A DNA stretch of 64,000 nt from Chlamydiales bacterium (GCA_024233515.1 JACKPO010000002.1:62001-126000); one strand, 5' to 3'; shown: positions 39,364 through 48,577, counted from the stretch's first letter. Program-made: numbers and translations. Notes: a model not told the origin generated them from the sequence alone.

Positions 39364-40404
39364 TCAGTGTAGCTCAGACTTGAGCTTGGTGAGGAAGTTG
39401 TTTTGGAGAAGGGAAAGAACGCTGTAAAAACCATGTTTGAGGGATTCTGGTGTGGAATCGCCATGGCACTTGAGGATGATTCCATCAACGCCGCAGAGAA
39501 TCGCCCCCGGCGATTCAGCTGAGTAAAGTTCCTTTTCAACCCGTTTTAAGAGGGGTTTGGAAAAGGGAATTAAGCTTTTATTTTTTCGCAGGGTATCAAG
39601 GATGAACGAGGAAATTCCCTCAGCCGTTTTTAGAAAGACATTCCCTGTGAACCCATCGGTGACGAGGACATGGATTCCTCCGGTAAATACCTCTTTTCCT
39701 TCGACGTTTCCGACGAAAGGTGATTCATCTGGATTAAAGTCTTGAAGAAGTTGGTAGGTTTCTCGGAGTTCTCGTCGCCCTTTCTTCTCTTCAGTTCCAA
39801 TGTTAAGAAGGCCGACGGTTGGCTTTTCAATCCCGCGACTCTTTTGGTAGGCGACTCCCATTTTTGCAAAGTGGACGAGATGCTCAGGAGTACATTCAAT
39901 ATTTGCCCCAACATCAATGACAGCAACAGGGTCCTGTTGCGTAGGAAGAAGGGTAATGAGAGCAGCTCTTGAAATACCTGTCAGCATTGGAAGGGTGGTT
40001 TTTGCGCTTGCAATCAGGGCTCCGGTATTTCCTGTTGAGACAAGGGCATTGATTTTTTTCTCTTTTAGGAGATGCATTCCAAGGCACATCGAGGAGTTTT
40101 TCTTTTTGCGAATGGCATGAAGAGGGTCATCGTCCATTTCGATGATCTCTTCTGTGATCATTGTTTGAAGTTGAGCTTCGGACAGGCCGTAGGCAATGCG
40201 GAAAGCTTCGACAGCCTCGGCCATCTCTGGTGTGATGAAAACAGTGAGATAAAAGGGATCGGTGCTCTCTATAAAGAGAGCATGAAGGGTTTCAAGCACA
40301 TGAGTGGTATCATGATGATCTCCACCAAGAAGATCGATACCAATCGTGGGGGTGTTACTCCGCCGCTTCTTCTGAAATGACTGCGCGTCCTCCGTAGAAC
40401 CCAC
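39364..40404 (-). CDS. plsX: phosphate acyltransferase PlsX
   Basis: A PlsX that makes acyl-phosphate from acyl-ACP for phospholipid synthesis. Conserved blocks: IGIDLLGGDHHDT at the N-terminus, VSTGNTGALIA, DVGANIECTPEHL, GLLNIGTEEKKG and VTDGFTGNVFLKT. The start is unclear. The conserved N-terminus begins about base 40348, and no ATG lies near it in frame; GTG at 40404 is the nearest standard start, inside rpmF. ATG at 40464 or 40512 would add up to 55 residues read from rpmF in another frame. An ATT or ACG start next to the conserved core is possible. Confidence 0.85.
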   Translation of the reverse strand: MGSTEDAQSFQKKRRSNTPTIGIDLLGGDHHDTTHVLETLHALFIESTDPFYLTVFITPEMAEAVEAFRIAYGLSEAQLQTMITEEIIEMDDDPLHAIRKKKNSSMCLGMHLLKEKKINALVSTGNTGALIASAKTTLPMLTGISRAALITLLPTQQDPVAVIDVGANIECTPEHLVHFAKMGVAYQKSRGIEKPTVGLLNIGTEEKKGRRELRETYQLLQDFNPDESPFVGNVEGKEVFTGGIHVLVTDGFTGNVFLKTAEGISSFILDTLRKNKSLIPFSKPLLKRVEKELYSAESPGAILCGVDGIILKCHGDSTPESLKHGFYSVLSLLQNNFLTKLKSELH

Positions 40405-40540
40405 AGAATTGACACATACGGTGGGGGAGGTGCATTTTTCCACAGTTTGAGCAAGTTGAGACATGTTTCTCTTTCTTTGCGTGGTGTGCACGCTTACTGT
40501 TTTTTCGCGCATTTGAGTGTCGGTTACGTGGTACTGCCAC
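40355..40540 (-). CDS. rpmF: 50S ribosomal protein L32
   Basis: A 61-aa L32: MAVPRNRHSNARKNSKRAHH is the diagnostic N-terminus, followed by a four-Cys zinc ribbon (CSNCGKMHLPHRMCQFCG). The last bases overlap the plsX frame. Order yceD-rpmF-plsX is standard across bacteria and links translation to lipid synthesis. Confidence 0.95.
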   Translation of the reverse strand: MAVPRNRHSNARKNSKRAHHAKKEKHVSTCSNCGKMHLPHRMCQFCGFYGGRAVISEEAAE

Positions 40541-40555
40541 TGGTCTTTCTCCTAA

Positions 40556-40984
40556 CTAAAGATCTGCAAAGGGGAAACGGGACTCCCCATTATCTAAATA
40601 ACTTTTTAATTCACCCCTTGTGGGGCAGTTTCCCATGCATTCTACACTATAAGGGACTTCTAGTAAAATAGCTTCTCGCATAGGTTCTGTATAATCGTAA
40701 ATATGTCCTTTAATATTTGCAACTTCTTCTGTGTGATAAAAGGCAGAAACGTGAATTTCCTTTTGAATCGAGGTGTTGCAAATCAGACACGGCATCGTCG
40801 CCTCGGTCTCAATCCTGAGTTGAATAATGAGATGATCTTCAGCAAGATAAGCTTTTCCACTCATGCGAATAGGCTTCACAAACTGTAGATCCTGCTCTTT
40901 GACCTCTAAAAGGTCTGGGGAGACAGTCTCTTCAATCACTTCTGTTTGACCGTCAATCAATCGGTCGACATAAATTTTAAGCAT
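40556..40984 (-). CDS. YceD/DUF177-family protein
   Basis: A 142-aa protein in the position of YceD (DUF177), always next to rpmF. It carries CLIC (about residues 75-78) and CMGNCP (about 117-122), the Cys positions seen in the family, so zinc binding is likely. In plants and bacteria DUF177 proteins affect 23S rRNA accumulation. Stop is 15 bases before rpmF. Equivalent by position to CT809. Confidence 0.85.
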   Translation of the reverse strand: MLKIYVDRLIDGQTEVIEETVSPDLLEVKEQDLQFVKPIRMSGKAYLAEDHLIIQLRIETEATMPCLICNTSIQKEIHVSAFYHTEEVANIKGHIYDYTEPMREAILLEVPYSVECMGNCPTRGELKSYLDNGESRFPFADL

Positions 40985-41017
40985 GAGACCATTCTAAAGA
41001 AAGGATGGATAAACTTC

Positions 41018-41181
41018 TATACCTAAAATAATTCAAAAATTTGTTTTTGGCTGCGCCCGCTCTGCAGCACATGTCTTGTCTTCACTCGCGCCTTGTGACA
41101 GCACAATGGTCACTCGCTCCAGACGAGAAATTTGCGCAGCCGCCTTGCCAAATTCCCAACTTTTGAATCCTTTTAGGTATA
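41018..41181. mobile_element. palindromic MITE-like element, family A, copy 2
   Basis: Ends TATACCTAAAATAATTCAAA and TTTGAATCCTTTTAGGTATA. The interior is related to copies at 10935 and 61769 but inverted (CTGCGCCCGCTCTGCAGC, ACAATGGTCACTCGCTCCAG). It lies between the divergent yceD and 173-aa genes and carries no gene. Confidence 0.75.
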
Positions 41182-41272
41182 CATCGTTTTTTTTAAAAAA
41201 AACTTTTGATTTTAATCGTTTCGCTGTTGTAAAGTTTTTCCTATAAAACCTTTCATTAACGGAGGAACGATA

Positions 41273-41794
41273 ATGGAAAATGTGAAGTATTTAATCCCTC
41301 AGCCTTTCGTCGCAATGGCTGGTCAAGCATGGGCAGTCAAAAATGCAGCAGCTTGGAATCGAACTGATCCCGATGTTCAAGCAGCGGGGCGGGTGTTTGC
41401 CTATGCTCTTACGAGAATGGCAATGGCTGGAGCCTTCATGTACGCTTTGAACAAGTACAAGCCTGATACCAGAATTGCGTCAGTTGCGATGGGTGTCGTG
41501 TCTGCTCCTGCAACTCTGATGTACTGGGGAGGTAAACTGGTTGTTGATGGGCTGAAAGCTGTTAAACAGGGTCTGGCATCTCCGGCCTTCTCTAAAGACT
41601 TTGTGAAGTCGTTCTTTACAAAAGATGTTGCAGCAGGAATGGGAACCTACCTTGTAGGTGTTGCGGTTTTAAGCTCCCACAATGTTGTAAGCATCAATGG
41701 TTTTAGAGGTTTAGGTGAAAGCGTCATGGCGAGATTGATCTCTCCTGCGAGGTTCAAAGGTGATAGCTCAGGTAGTCCTGATCGCCCTTACTAA
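41273..41794 (+). CDS. small membrane protein
   Basis: A 173-aa protein with about three hydrophobic stretches (FAYALTRMAMAGAFMYAL, VAMGVVSAPATLMYWGG, GMGTYLVGVAVLSS) and Ala/Gly-rich composition. No family recognised. Strong Shine-Dalgarno GGAGGA 7 bases before the ATG. The bilobal hydrophobic pattern could fit an inclusion-membrane protein, but the loops are longer than in a typical Inc, so this is only a suggestion. Its stop overlaps the convergent lpxB end by 4 bases. Confidence 0.65.
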   Translation: MENVKYLIPQPFVAMAGQAWAVKNAAAWNRTDPDVQAAGRVFAYALTRMAMAGAFMYALNKYKPDTRIASVAMGVVSAPATLMYWGGKLVVDGLKAVKQGLASPAFSKDFVKSFFTKDVAAGMGTYLVGVAVLSSHNVVSINGFRGLGESVMARLISPARFKGDSSGSPDRPY

Positions 41795-42927
41795 TTGATC
41801 GAATCAAGAATGACGCGGGCAGCTTCTTTGCTCGCGTCTTTTTTTCCTAAAAGCGTTTTTAGTTTTTTGCATTTTTCAATGCACTCCGAGCGGATGTATT
41901 CGCTGTGCATGAAGTCCCATCCTTTTTTCAGGAGGGTTTTTTCGTTCAGATTTGGTCCAAACAGCTCGGGAAAGAGCTCACCTTGGTTCAGGATGTTCGG
42001 AAGGGCATAGTAAGGAAGGTGAATGCGGAAAACTGAGCGTGCTAAAAAGACATCGAACGGGTTAATGGCATAGGTCACAACGGTAGGGATTTGGTGGAGA
42101 GCAAGTTCAAGGGTGACGGTGCCAGAGGTGGCGATTGCAAAGTGGGAGGCGCGCATGAGTTCGTAGGAGTGTTTGGGGGAAATGATAGGAAACCCATTCC
42201 CCTCTTTTTCGAGAAAAGAGCGGAATTTTTCATCCGAACAGGAAAGAGCAATCACAAGCTCTGGGTTTTCTTGCTTGAGTTTTTTCGCAACACTAATCTG
42301 AAGGGGGAGGTTCCTCAGAAGTTCTTTCTCTCGACTTCCCGGAAAGAGGGAAAGGATTTGCTCTTCTTTCCCGATTCCGTACTCCTTGTTCCATTCGGGA
42401 TCATATTCATGAGAGTGGATCCTTCCAATTAAAGGATGGCCAACATAGTTGGCGTGGAGTTTTCCTTTATGAAAAAGGGATGGTTCAAAGGGAAGAATTG
42501 TTAAGAGGTGATCGAGAGAGCGTTCCATTTTAGGGATTCGTCCTTTTCCCCATGCCCAAACGGTGGGGCAGATGTAATGGATCCGTTTTGTGGGAGCATT
42601 TTTCTTTGCTAAGGATTGAGCCAGGCGGAGATTAAACCCAGGGTAGTCAATTGTAACAACTCCCTTGGGCGAACTTTTTAAGATCTCATCTCGAATCCGG
42701 TAAAACTGCTTCCGTAACTTAGGAAGGGAGGAGAGGATGTCGATGAATCCCATCACTTGAAATTCTTCCATAGGGATCATGCACTCCATTCCGACGGCGC
42801 GCATCTTTGGACCTCCCACCCCTTTGACTTTGAGTTTGGGGTTTTGGGCGTAGAGTTCTTTGAGGAGTTTTTCACCATGAAGATCGCCGCTTATTTCTCC
42901 AGCAAAGATAAAGAGATCGTAACTCAT
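41791..42927 (-). CDS. lpxB: lipid-A-disaccharide synthase
   Basis: A 378-aa GT19 glycosyltransferase joining UDP-diacylglucosamine and lipid X. Hallmarks: FIFAGEISGDLHGEKLL at the start, GVGGPKMRA, MGFIDIL, PTVWAWGKGR, FPGSREKELLRN and ATSGTVTLELAL. ATG 42927 overlaps the stop of the hydrolase gene (ATGA), and matches the conserved N-terminus; a frame 7 codons longer exists but is within that gene. A gene order with pcnB nearby is also found in Chlamydia (CT411, CT410). Confidence 0.93.
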   Translation of the reverse strand: MSYDLFIFAGEISGDLHGEKLLKELYAQNPKLKVKGVGGPKMRAVGMECMIPMEEFQVMGFIDILSSLPKLRKQFYRIRDEILKSSPKGVVTIDYPGFNLRLAQSLAKKNAPTKRIHYICPTVWAWGKGRIPKMERSLDHLLTILPFEPSLFHKGKLHANYVGHPLIGRIHSHEYDPEWNKEYGIGKEEQILSLFPGSREKELLRNLPLQISVAKKLKQENPELVIALSCSDEKFRSFLEKEGNGFPIISPKHSYELMRASHFAIATSGTVTLELALHQIPTVVTYAINPFDVFLARSVFRIHLPYYALPNILNQGELFPELFGPNLNEKTLLKKGWDFMHSEYIRSECIEKCKKLKTLLGKKDASKEAARVILDSIN

Positions 42928-43625
42928 AGAAGGACCTCTTTTATCCAATCGGCTCCTGCTTTGAAGACTTCGGGAGAGGTCCCATGTCCTTGGTAGCCAA
43001 TGGAGGGACCCACGATGAGTTCAATAGGAGAGGAGCGAATCCGATGTTCGTGTGCTGTTTTGGCGAGCTTTTCGATAAACGAAAACGCGTGTGCTGTTCC
43101 GACTCGCGTGTCATGATTCCCGATATAAAAGCGAAGGGTTCGTTGATAGAGATGGGGAGTCAGTGTTTCGAGATGGAGACTTTTCTCGGCGCGAAAACGG
43201 GTCAGGGGAGCGAACCCTAAGATATGGGTGATCTCTGGGCACGCCGCTGCAAAATGACAGGCAACATAGGCACCTCGAGAGAGACCTGCTGCTACGAGGT
43301 TTCCCTCTTTGATGGTTGGTTTTAACTCTTGAAGGATTCCTTTGAGCTTTTCAATAAAAGGGGGAATCACAAGATCTCCTGCTTCCATTCGCTCTTCCCA
43401 AACGTTCATCGCATTTTCAGGGGGGAGGTTGTTTTCATGGGCGGGAAGGGTGACCGAAAAGATCCGTATCGGGGCATCTTTTAGAAACTGGACGGGTTGA
43501 TTGAAAGGATCTTTCTCGAGACTTTCCTTTGCAGAAAGGGAGAAATAGAAAAGGGTTGGCATCGCCCCCTCTTCAAGAGGAGGTCCGACAAAGTGAACAT
43601 CTTCAGAGTAAGGTGTGGAGGTCAT
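42924..43625 (-). CDS. alpha/beta hydrolase
   Basis: A 233-aa hydrolase of the dienelactone/serine esterase type. The nucleophile elbow is AGLSRGAY (about residues 119-126), an Asp follows in YIGNHDTRVG, and His in YQGHGTSP. The oxyanion region is TLFYFSLSAKES. No signal peptide. It is coupled at both ends by 4-base overlaps, with pcnB upstream and lpxB downstream. Substrate unknown, possibly a prolyl or short-chain ester. Confidence 0.8.
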   Translation of the reverse strand: MTSTPYSEDVHFVGPPLEEGAMPTLFYFSLSAKESLEKDPFNQPVQFLKDAPIRIFSVTLPAHENNLPPENAMNVWEERMEAGDLVIPPFIEKLKGILQELKPTIKEGNLVAAGLSRGAYVACHFAAACPEITHILGFAPLTRFRAEKSLHLETLTPHLYQRTLRFYIGNHDTRVGTAHAFSFIEKLAKTAHEHRIRSSPIELIVGPSIGYQGHGTSPEVFKAGADWIKEVLL

Positions 43626-44917
43626 GGACTTTTCTTATGTCTTCTAGGGCGGCGCGTTTGTTTGCGAGGTTCAGGGAGGGTCGATTCCATTTCTTTATAG
43701 ACGGTGTGCCATTGGTCGTGGATTTCCTGGAGACCAGGTTCTAAACGGCAGCGGAGATTAAAGAACTGAAGGGCAAGGTGAAACTCTGGAGCGCGCGGAA
43801 TGCGAATCCTGGAATTTTTCTTCTTTTGAAAAGGGGTGATCCGGTACTGCGAGATCAAAATGCTCATCGTTCGAATTTTTAAGCGGCGGGGGATTCTAAA
43901 GAACGTATGGAAAACGGTATCAAACAAGAGACCAGCTTCTCGGTAGATGTCTCCTAAGTGAGGAATTTTTTCTCGAGCGATAAACTGTGTTGCAAGGTGC
44001 CGTTCCATCAGGGGGAAGGTGAGACAGGCGAGAAGGACAGGGCGTTCGAGTTCAGGTTGATGTGGCTCTTGAAGGGTTCCATCTGCTTCTTGGAGAAAGG
44101 CGTATATTTCGTTCCCTTCTGGTGTTTCTAAATGCTCGGCAAGTGCGGGGAGAATTTGTTGCATGAGCCCATGGTTAGTCATAAGCTCAAAGAAATTTTT
44201 TGCTGCTCCTGATTCGAGCATCCGCAAAATTTCTTCAAGAACCCGCGCGTGGGCACTTTTTGTGATCTCTGCTTTACAATCAATGAGAGCCTGGCGGGCC
44301 TCTTCTTCAACCTCTAGTCCAAAACGGGCTTGAAACTTTAGGCATCGAATCATCCGTACGGGGTCTTGTTTAAACCGTTGAAAGGGCTGTCCAATTGCGC
44401 GGAGAAGCTTTTTCTCGATATCGGGATAGCCTCCAACATAGTCAATAACTTCTTCCTTTTCACTATCGTAGAAAAGGCCGTTGATCGTGAAGTCACGGCG
44501 AAGGACATCTTCTTCAGGGGTTCCCCAAATATTATCCTCGGTGATGAGCTCTTCAGTTTCAATATCGCCGGCGCGGAAGGTGGAAACTTCAATGACCTTA
44601 CGCCCAAACCGGACGTGAGCTAAGCGGAACCGCTTTCCAATGAGGATGGCACTCGGAAAGAGTTTTTTGATCTCTTCAGGCTTGGCACTCGTAGAGATAT
44701 CAAAATCTTTCGGCTTTTTATTCAGCAGGAGGTCGCGTACACTTCCCCCCACCAGGTAGGCCGTATAACCCGAGGCTCTGAGTTTTTCTAAGATATAGAG
44801 GGCCTTGGAGTCGATATGTCTAACATCGATTCCATGCGTTTCTTTTGGATAGGTTTTCGGTTGCACACATGTCCTTTTCTGTAGATTTCCAGGATACACG
44901 ATAGATTTTTTTTTCAA
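43622..44917 (-). CDS. pcnB: poly(A) polymerase / tRNA nucleotidyltransferase family
   Basis: A 431-aa class II nucleotidyltransferase. LVGGSVRDLLLNKKPKDFDIST (about residues 56-77) has the GGxVRD and DxD catalytic signatures, then FRLAHVRFG, RRDFTINGLFYD and the RNA-binding RFKQDPVRMIRCLKFQARFG. The C-terminal basic tail (RRPRRHKKSP) points to a PcnB-type poly(A) polymerase rather than a CCA enzyme. Overlaps the hydrolase gene. Confidence 0.88.
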   Translation of the reverse strand: MKKKSIVYPGNLQKRTCVQPKTYPKETHGIDVRHIDSKALYILEKLRASGYTAYLVGGSVRDLLLNKKPKDFDISTSAKPEEIKKLFPSAILIGKRFRLAHVRFGRKVIEVSTFRAGDIETEELITEDNIWGTPEEDVLRRDFTINGLFYDSEKEEVIDYVGGYPDIEKKLLRAIGQPFQRFKQDPVRMIRCLKFQARFGLEVEEEARQALIDCKAEITKSAHARVLEEILRMLESGAAKNFFELMTNHGLMQQILPALAEHLETPEGNEIYAFLQEADGTLQEPHQPELERPVLLACLTFPLMERHLATQFIAREKIPHLGDIYREAGLLFDTVFHTFFRIPRRLKIRTMSILISQYRITPFQKKKNSRIRIPRAPEFHLALQFFNLRCRLEPGLQEIHDQWHTVYKEMESTLPEPRKQTRRPRRHKKSP

Positions 44918-44989
44918 AACAACAACTATTTCTTGAATCCAAAAATCACGTAAGAGCTGTAAAGATTTCCCTGGAATTAGGGAATGGGA

Positions 44990-45018
44990 TTGAAAAATTA
45001 TTGGGGTTTGTGTAGGAT
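44990..45018 (+). promoter_or_regulatory. promoter of rpmH-rnpA
   Basis: TTGAAA (44990-44995), 17 bases, then TAGGAT (45013-45018), 33 bases before the rpmH ATG. This is a good sigma-70/sigma-66 type match. Confidence 0.5.
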
Positions 45019-45051
45019 GGTAGGGAATTTTAAATAAAATGATTTGGTGTT

Positions 45052-45189
45052 ATGAAACGGACCTACCAACCTAGTAAGCGAAGACGAAAGAAAACTCACG
45101 GTTTTCGTTCTAAAATGAAGACAGCAAGCGGAAGAAAACTCATCAACCGCAAACGCCGAAAAGGACGCAAGCGTTTAGCAGCAGCGTGA
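45052..45189 (+). CDS. rpmH: 50S ribosomal protein L34
   Basis: A 45-aa, very basic protein: MKRTYQPSKRRRKKTHGFRS, then KTASGRKLINRKRRKGRKRL, the universal L34 pattern. Its TGA overlaps the GTG start of rnpA, the usual rpmH-rnpA coupling. Confidence 0.97.
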   Translation: MKRTYQPSKRRRKKTHGFRSKMKTASGRKLINRKRRKGRKRLAAA

Positions 45190-45563
45190 AATTAGGCTTT
45201 TCTCGTTTTCAAAGGCTCCTACATCGGCGTGACTTTCGCGCTGTCTATCAGGAGGGGAAACGCTTTGTCGGAAAGCGGGTGATCTTTTTTTATCTGACTG
45301 AAATGAGCTCTCTCCCTCGCTTAGGAATTACGATCACGAAAAAATGGGGAAAAGCTCATGATCGGAACCGTTTCAAGCGGGTAACACGCGAAGCCTTTCG
45401 CAACATCTACCCCACACTGCCCAAAGGACTCATTATTAACGTTCATCCCAAAGAGGGATATCGGGAGCTTTCTCCTGATGAGATAGAAACTGAACTAAAG
45501 AACCTCGCAAAACTTTGTGGCAAAGCTCAATCAGAATCAACAGCAAGCGGTAATCACCACTGA
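45186..45563 (+). CDS. rnpA: ribonuclease P protein component
   Basis: A 125-aa basic RNase P protein that helps the RNA subunit process tRNA 5' ends. Signature LGITITKKWGKAHDRNRFKRVTRE (about residues 43-66). Starts at GTG 45186 inside the rpmH stop and overlaps uvrD by 47 bases, an unusually long overlap. Confidence 0.93.
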   Translation: MKLGFSRFQRLLHRRDFRAVYQEGKRFVGKRVIFFYLTEMSSLPRLGITITKKWGKAHDRNRFKRVTREAFRNIYPTLPKGLIINVHPKEGYRELSPDEIETELKNLAKLCGKAQSESTASGNHH

Positions 45564-47475
45564 CGGACGGGTCCTCATCCTGGCTGGTGCTGGGAGTGGT
45601 AAAACACGTGTCCTTGTTCACCGCATCGCCCACCTCATCCGCGACAAGGGGGCCGATCCCTCATCTATTCTTGGCCTGACCTTTACCAATAAAGCAGCTG
45701 CAGAAATGCGGGAGCGAGTGGCAAATCTCATCCCTAAGCAACAGGCCAAAGAGGTATTTCTATCGACGTTCCATAGTTTTTGCATGAAAATCCTAAGAAA
45801 GGAAATCCACCGTCTTGGTTTCACGCAGAAATTCACTCTCTATGATGAAAAAGATATGCGCCGTCTCATTCTGCAGGTTGCTTCGGAGCTTTATGAAGGG
45901 GAAGAGCTTTCTCTTGAGCCAATTGTTGTTGCGATCTCTTACCTGAAAAGTAAAGGGCTGAGCTCTGACGATCTTCCTAAGACGAGTGATCCCAAGCAAG
46001 ATGCCTTTATCAAAGAGGTGTACGATGCGCTGCGGATCGCGATGCGCGCCTATAACGCCCTTGATTTCGATAGCTTGTTGACATTAACTGTCGAACTTTT
46101 CGAAACCTTTCCAGAGGTTCTTGAGAAATACCAGGATCAATTTCGCTACATTATGATCGATGAGTATCAGGACACCAATCCAATTCAGTACCGCCTCGCT
46201 TCTCTTCTTTCTGAAAAATATGGGAACCTTTGTGTGGTCGGAGATGATGATCAATCGATCTATGCCTGGCGCGGAGCTGAAATTGAACACATTTTATGTT
46301 TCCCTGCCGAGACGACGATCAAACTCGAACAAAATTACCGCTCTACCTCGCACATTCTCAATGCTGCCAATGCAGTGATCCGCAATAATGTTCATCGCCA
46401 TGACAAAGTGCTTCAAGCAAACGCCGGAGCGGGGGAAACCCTCGAGATCTTCAATGCCCCAACAGAACAAGAAGAGGTCGATGCTGTCATTGAACGCCTC
46501 TTAAAACTCAAAGAAGAAAAAAAATACCGGTGGAAAGATATGGCGATCCTCTACCGATCGAATAATCTTTCTCGCCCCTTCGAGCTGACCCTCATGCAAA
46601 CCCCTTGGAAGAGTGACGAAGGGTGGATGCGGGGGATCCCTTATCAAGTCTTTGGGGGAATGGACTTCTTTGAGCGAAGTGAGATCAAAGATCTCATGGC
46701 TTATCTCCGCATCGTTTCAAATCCGAAAGATCAGGAAGCCCTCCTCCGTATTGTCAACTATCCCCGCCGCGGTATTTCCGACAAAACACTCGATACCATC
46801 ACCCAATTCAACCGGCGCGAAAAACTCCCACTCCTCTCTGTCATGCGCAATATTAAAGAGGGGAAACACCCAGAGCTCTCCCTAACGCCTCGTGGCACCT
46901 CAGGAATCGAAGCCTTTATCCATCTCTACGATCAGATGACCGAAAAATTTGAGGGGAGCACCCTCTCTGAAAGTCTCAAATGGCTCGTCGAAACCGTCCA
47001 CTACCAAGATGCCATTTTTGGAGAGGTGAAAAGTGATAAGATGCGGGAGCTCAAATGGGAAAACGTCCAAGCTTGCATCTCTGCCCTTCAAACCTATGAA
47101 AAGGGGGAAAACCCCTCTCTTCATGACTTCCTCTCTTCCACTCAACTCGACAATAACAAACAATTCCAAAAAGATCGCTTTGGAGAGGATAAGCTCAATC
47201 TCATGACCTTTCACAGCGCCAAAGGGCTCGAATTTCCCGCCGTCTTCCTTGTCGGGCTGGAAGATCACCTCATCCCTCACATGAAAAGTCAGACAAAAGA
47301 GGGAATCGAAGAGGAGCGTCGACTCCTCTACGTTGCTATCACCCGCGCCATGGAAACCCTCTGCCTCAGCATGTCCCGCAAGCGCCCCCATCATGGAAAA
47401 CTCGTCAGTTGCAACCCTTCTCGCTTCCTCTTCGAAATTCCAAAAGATATTTTGAAGGTAACCTCTTGGAAATAA
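45517..47475 (+). CDS. uvrD: UvrD/PcrA-family DNA helicase
   Basis: A 652-aa superfamily 1A helicase for nucleotide excision and mismatch repair. Q motif LNQNQQQAV, Walker A LAGAGSGKTRV (about residues 22-32), Walker B MIDEYQDTNP, motif III VGDDDQSIYAWRGA, motif V LMTFHSAKGLEF and motif VI LYVAITRAMETL. GTG start at 45517 gives the family N-terminus. Slightly shorter than E. coli UvrD (720), as in Chlamydia. It overlaps rnpA and so is in the rpmH operon. Confidence 0.92.
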   Translation: MAKLNQNQQQAVITTDGRVLILAGAGSGKTRVLVHRIAHLIRDKGADPSSILGLTFTNKAAAEMRERVANLIPKQQAKEVFLSTFHSFCMKILRKEIHRLGFTQKFTLYDEKDMRRLILQVASELYEGEELSLEPIVVAISYLKSKGLSSDDLPKTSDPKQDAFIKEVYDALRIAMRAYNALDFDSLLTLTVELFETFPEVLEKYQDQFRYIMIDEYQDTNPIQYRLASLLSEKYGNLCVVGDDDQSIYAWRGAEIEHILCFPAETTIKLEQNYRSTSHILNAANAVIRNNVHRHDKVLQANAGAGETLEIFNAPTEQEEVDAVIERLLKLKEEKKYRWKDMAILYRSNNLSRPFELTLMQTPWKSDEGWMRGIPYQVFGGMDFFERSEIKDLMAYLRIVSNPKDQEALLRIVNYPRRGISDKTLDTITQFNRREKLPLLSVMRNIKEGKHPELSLTPRGTSGIEAFIHLYDQMTEKFEGSTLSESLKWLVETVHYQDAIFGEVKSDKMRELKWENVQACISALQTYEKGENPSLHDFLSSTQLDNNKQFQKDRFGEDKLNLMTFHSAKGLEFPAVFLVGLEDHLIPHMKSQTKEGIEEERRLLYVAITRAMETLCLSMSRKRPHHGKLVSCNPSRFLFEIPKDILKVTSWK

Positions 47476-47545
47476 GACACTAAAAAACCCTTTTTCTAAA
47501 ATCGAAAATTCTTTATACTCGTGGCAATATTTAAACGGGGGATAG

Positions 47546-48577
47546 ATGCCAGCCACACCAGAGCCAATTCCTTTACTTTTATCTACTTTAGCCCTAAGCC
47601 AACCACCTGAATTGATCCATATGGTATGCGCTGAGGTGATGAGTCCGGAGAAACAAGAAGCCCTTCTTGATGTGATCAAAGAGGCAAATCCTTGTTTTGA
47701 ATCTCATCCTGAAAAAAGAGCTTATTTCCAGGTAGAAAGGGACAAACCAGTTATGATTCATCTTCTTCAAGCGATAGAAGAGGGAACCATTATTGATGCT
47801 GTTAGATCCGTTATCATTCGAGGAGATGCTCGAGACATAGAGCATGCTCTTGAGATTGCTCTTAAAGATAACAACAGAGTGATTGGTCCAGAGGATCAAG
47901 CGTTTGCTGACTTCCTGGTAAAATTAAACAAGTGGAAGCTTAATGAAGAAAGAGGAAACTCTGAGATAGATTACAAAATTTCCAGTGAGTTTTTTTTCTA
48001 CCTCAAACAACCAAACGGGCAGGCTATTGTAAAAGGGGTCTTCAAGCTATTTGGTTCTGATTGGGTTCATCAAGCAGTCTTTAAAGTGATCCAGCTCCAT
48101 GAATGTTTCAATCGAAGAGAGCTTTCCAATGAGGAGAAAGATTTTCTCCTTGACCAATGCGATGCAAGTGCTAGGCCAGATCTTTTGGGGAAGCTTTTGG
48201 CCAGTTTTATCGACACGGAGTCAATTTCAGGTTGCAACTGGGTGCTAGGAAAAAAGAATTTCAATGTAAATTATGCCGATGAACGAGGGCGATCTCTTCT
48301 TTCGAAAGCGCTTTGGAAGAAAAACATGGATTTAGCCAATCGATTACTCGATCGAGGAGCAGACATATGGCAAAAAGACCAAGATGGCTACACTCCTGTA
48401 AACATTTCGGGTTATGTTTCACCGACACAATGGCGGCTTTACAAACATTTACTTCTGCAACGAACGCTCTATACGATCGCAGGGCTCATCGCGAGCATCG
48501 GGCTTACAATGATTTTTGCCAGCGTGCTCAATGGGTTAAATCCTCCTCAGTCTCGGACTTATCAGTGGATTCGGTAG
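47546..48577 (+). CDS. hypothetical membrane protein with ankyrin-like repeats
   Basis: A 343-aa protein. Residues about 238-300 resemble ankyrin repeats (NYADERGRSLLSKALWKKNMDLANRLLDRGADI, WQKDQDGYTPV), followed by one membrane helix (YTIAGLIASIGLTMIFASVL, about residues 312-331). The N-terminal part is helical and unrecognised (LPLLLSTLALSQPPELIHMVC). Shine-Dalgarno GGGGGA 4-9 bases before the ATG. Eukaryote-like repeats plus a C-terminal anchor suggest a host-interaction protein; inference only. Its end overlaps the convergent thioredoxin-fold gene. Confidence 0.65.
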   Translation: MPATPEPIPLLLSTLALSQPPELIHMVCAEVMSPEKQEALLDVIKEANPCFESHPEKRAYFQVERDKPVMIHLLQAIEEGTIIDAVRSVIIRGDARDIEHALEIALKDNNRVIGPEDQAFADFLVKLNKWKLNEERGNSEIDYKISSEFFFYLKQPNGQAIVKGVFKLFGSDWVHQAVFKVIQLHECFNRRELSNEEKDFLLDQCDASARPDLLGKLLASFIDTESISGCNWVLGKKNFNVNYADERGRSLLSKALWKKNMDLANRLLDRGADIWQKDQDGYTPVNISGYVSPTQWRLYKHLLLQRTLYTIAGLIASIGLTMIFASVLNGLNPPQSRTYQWIR

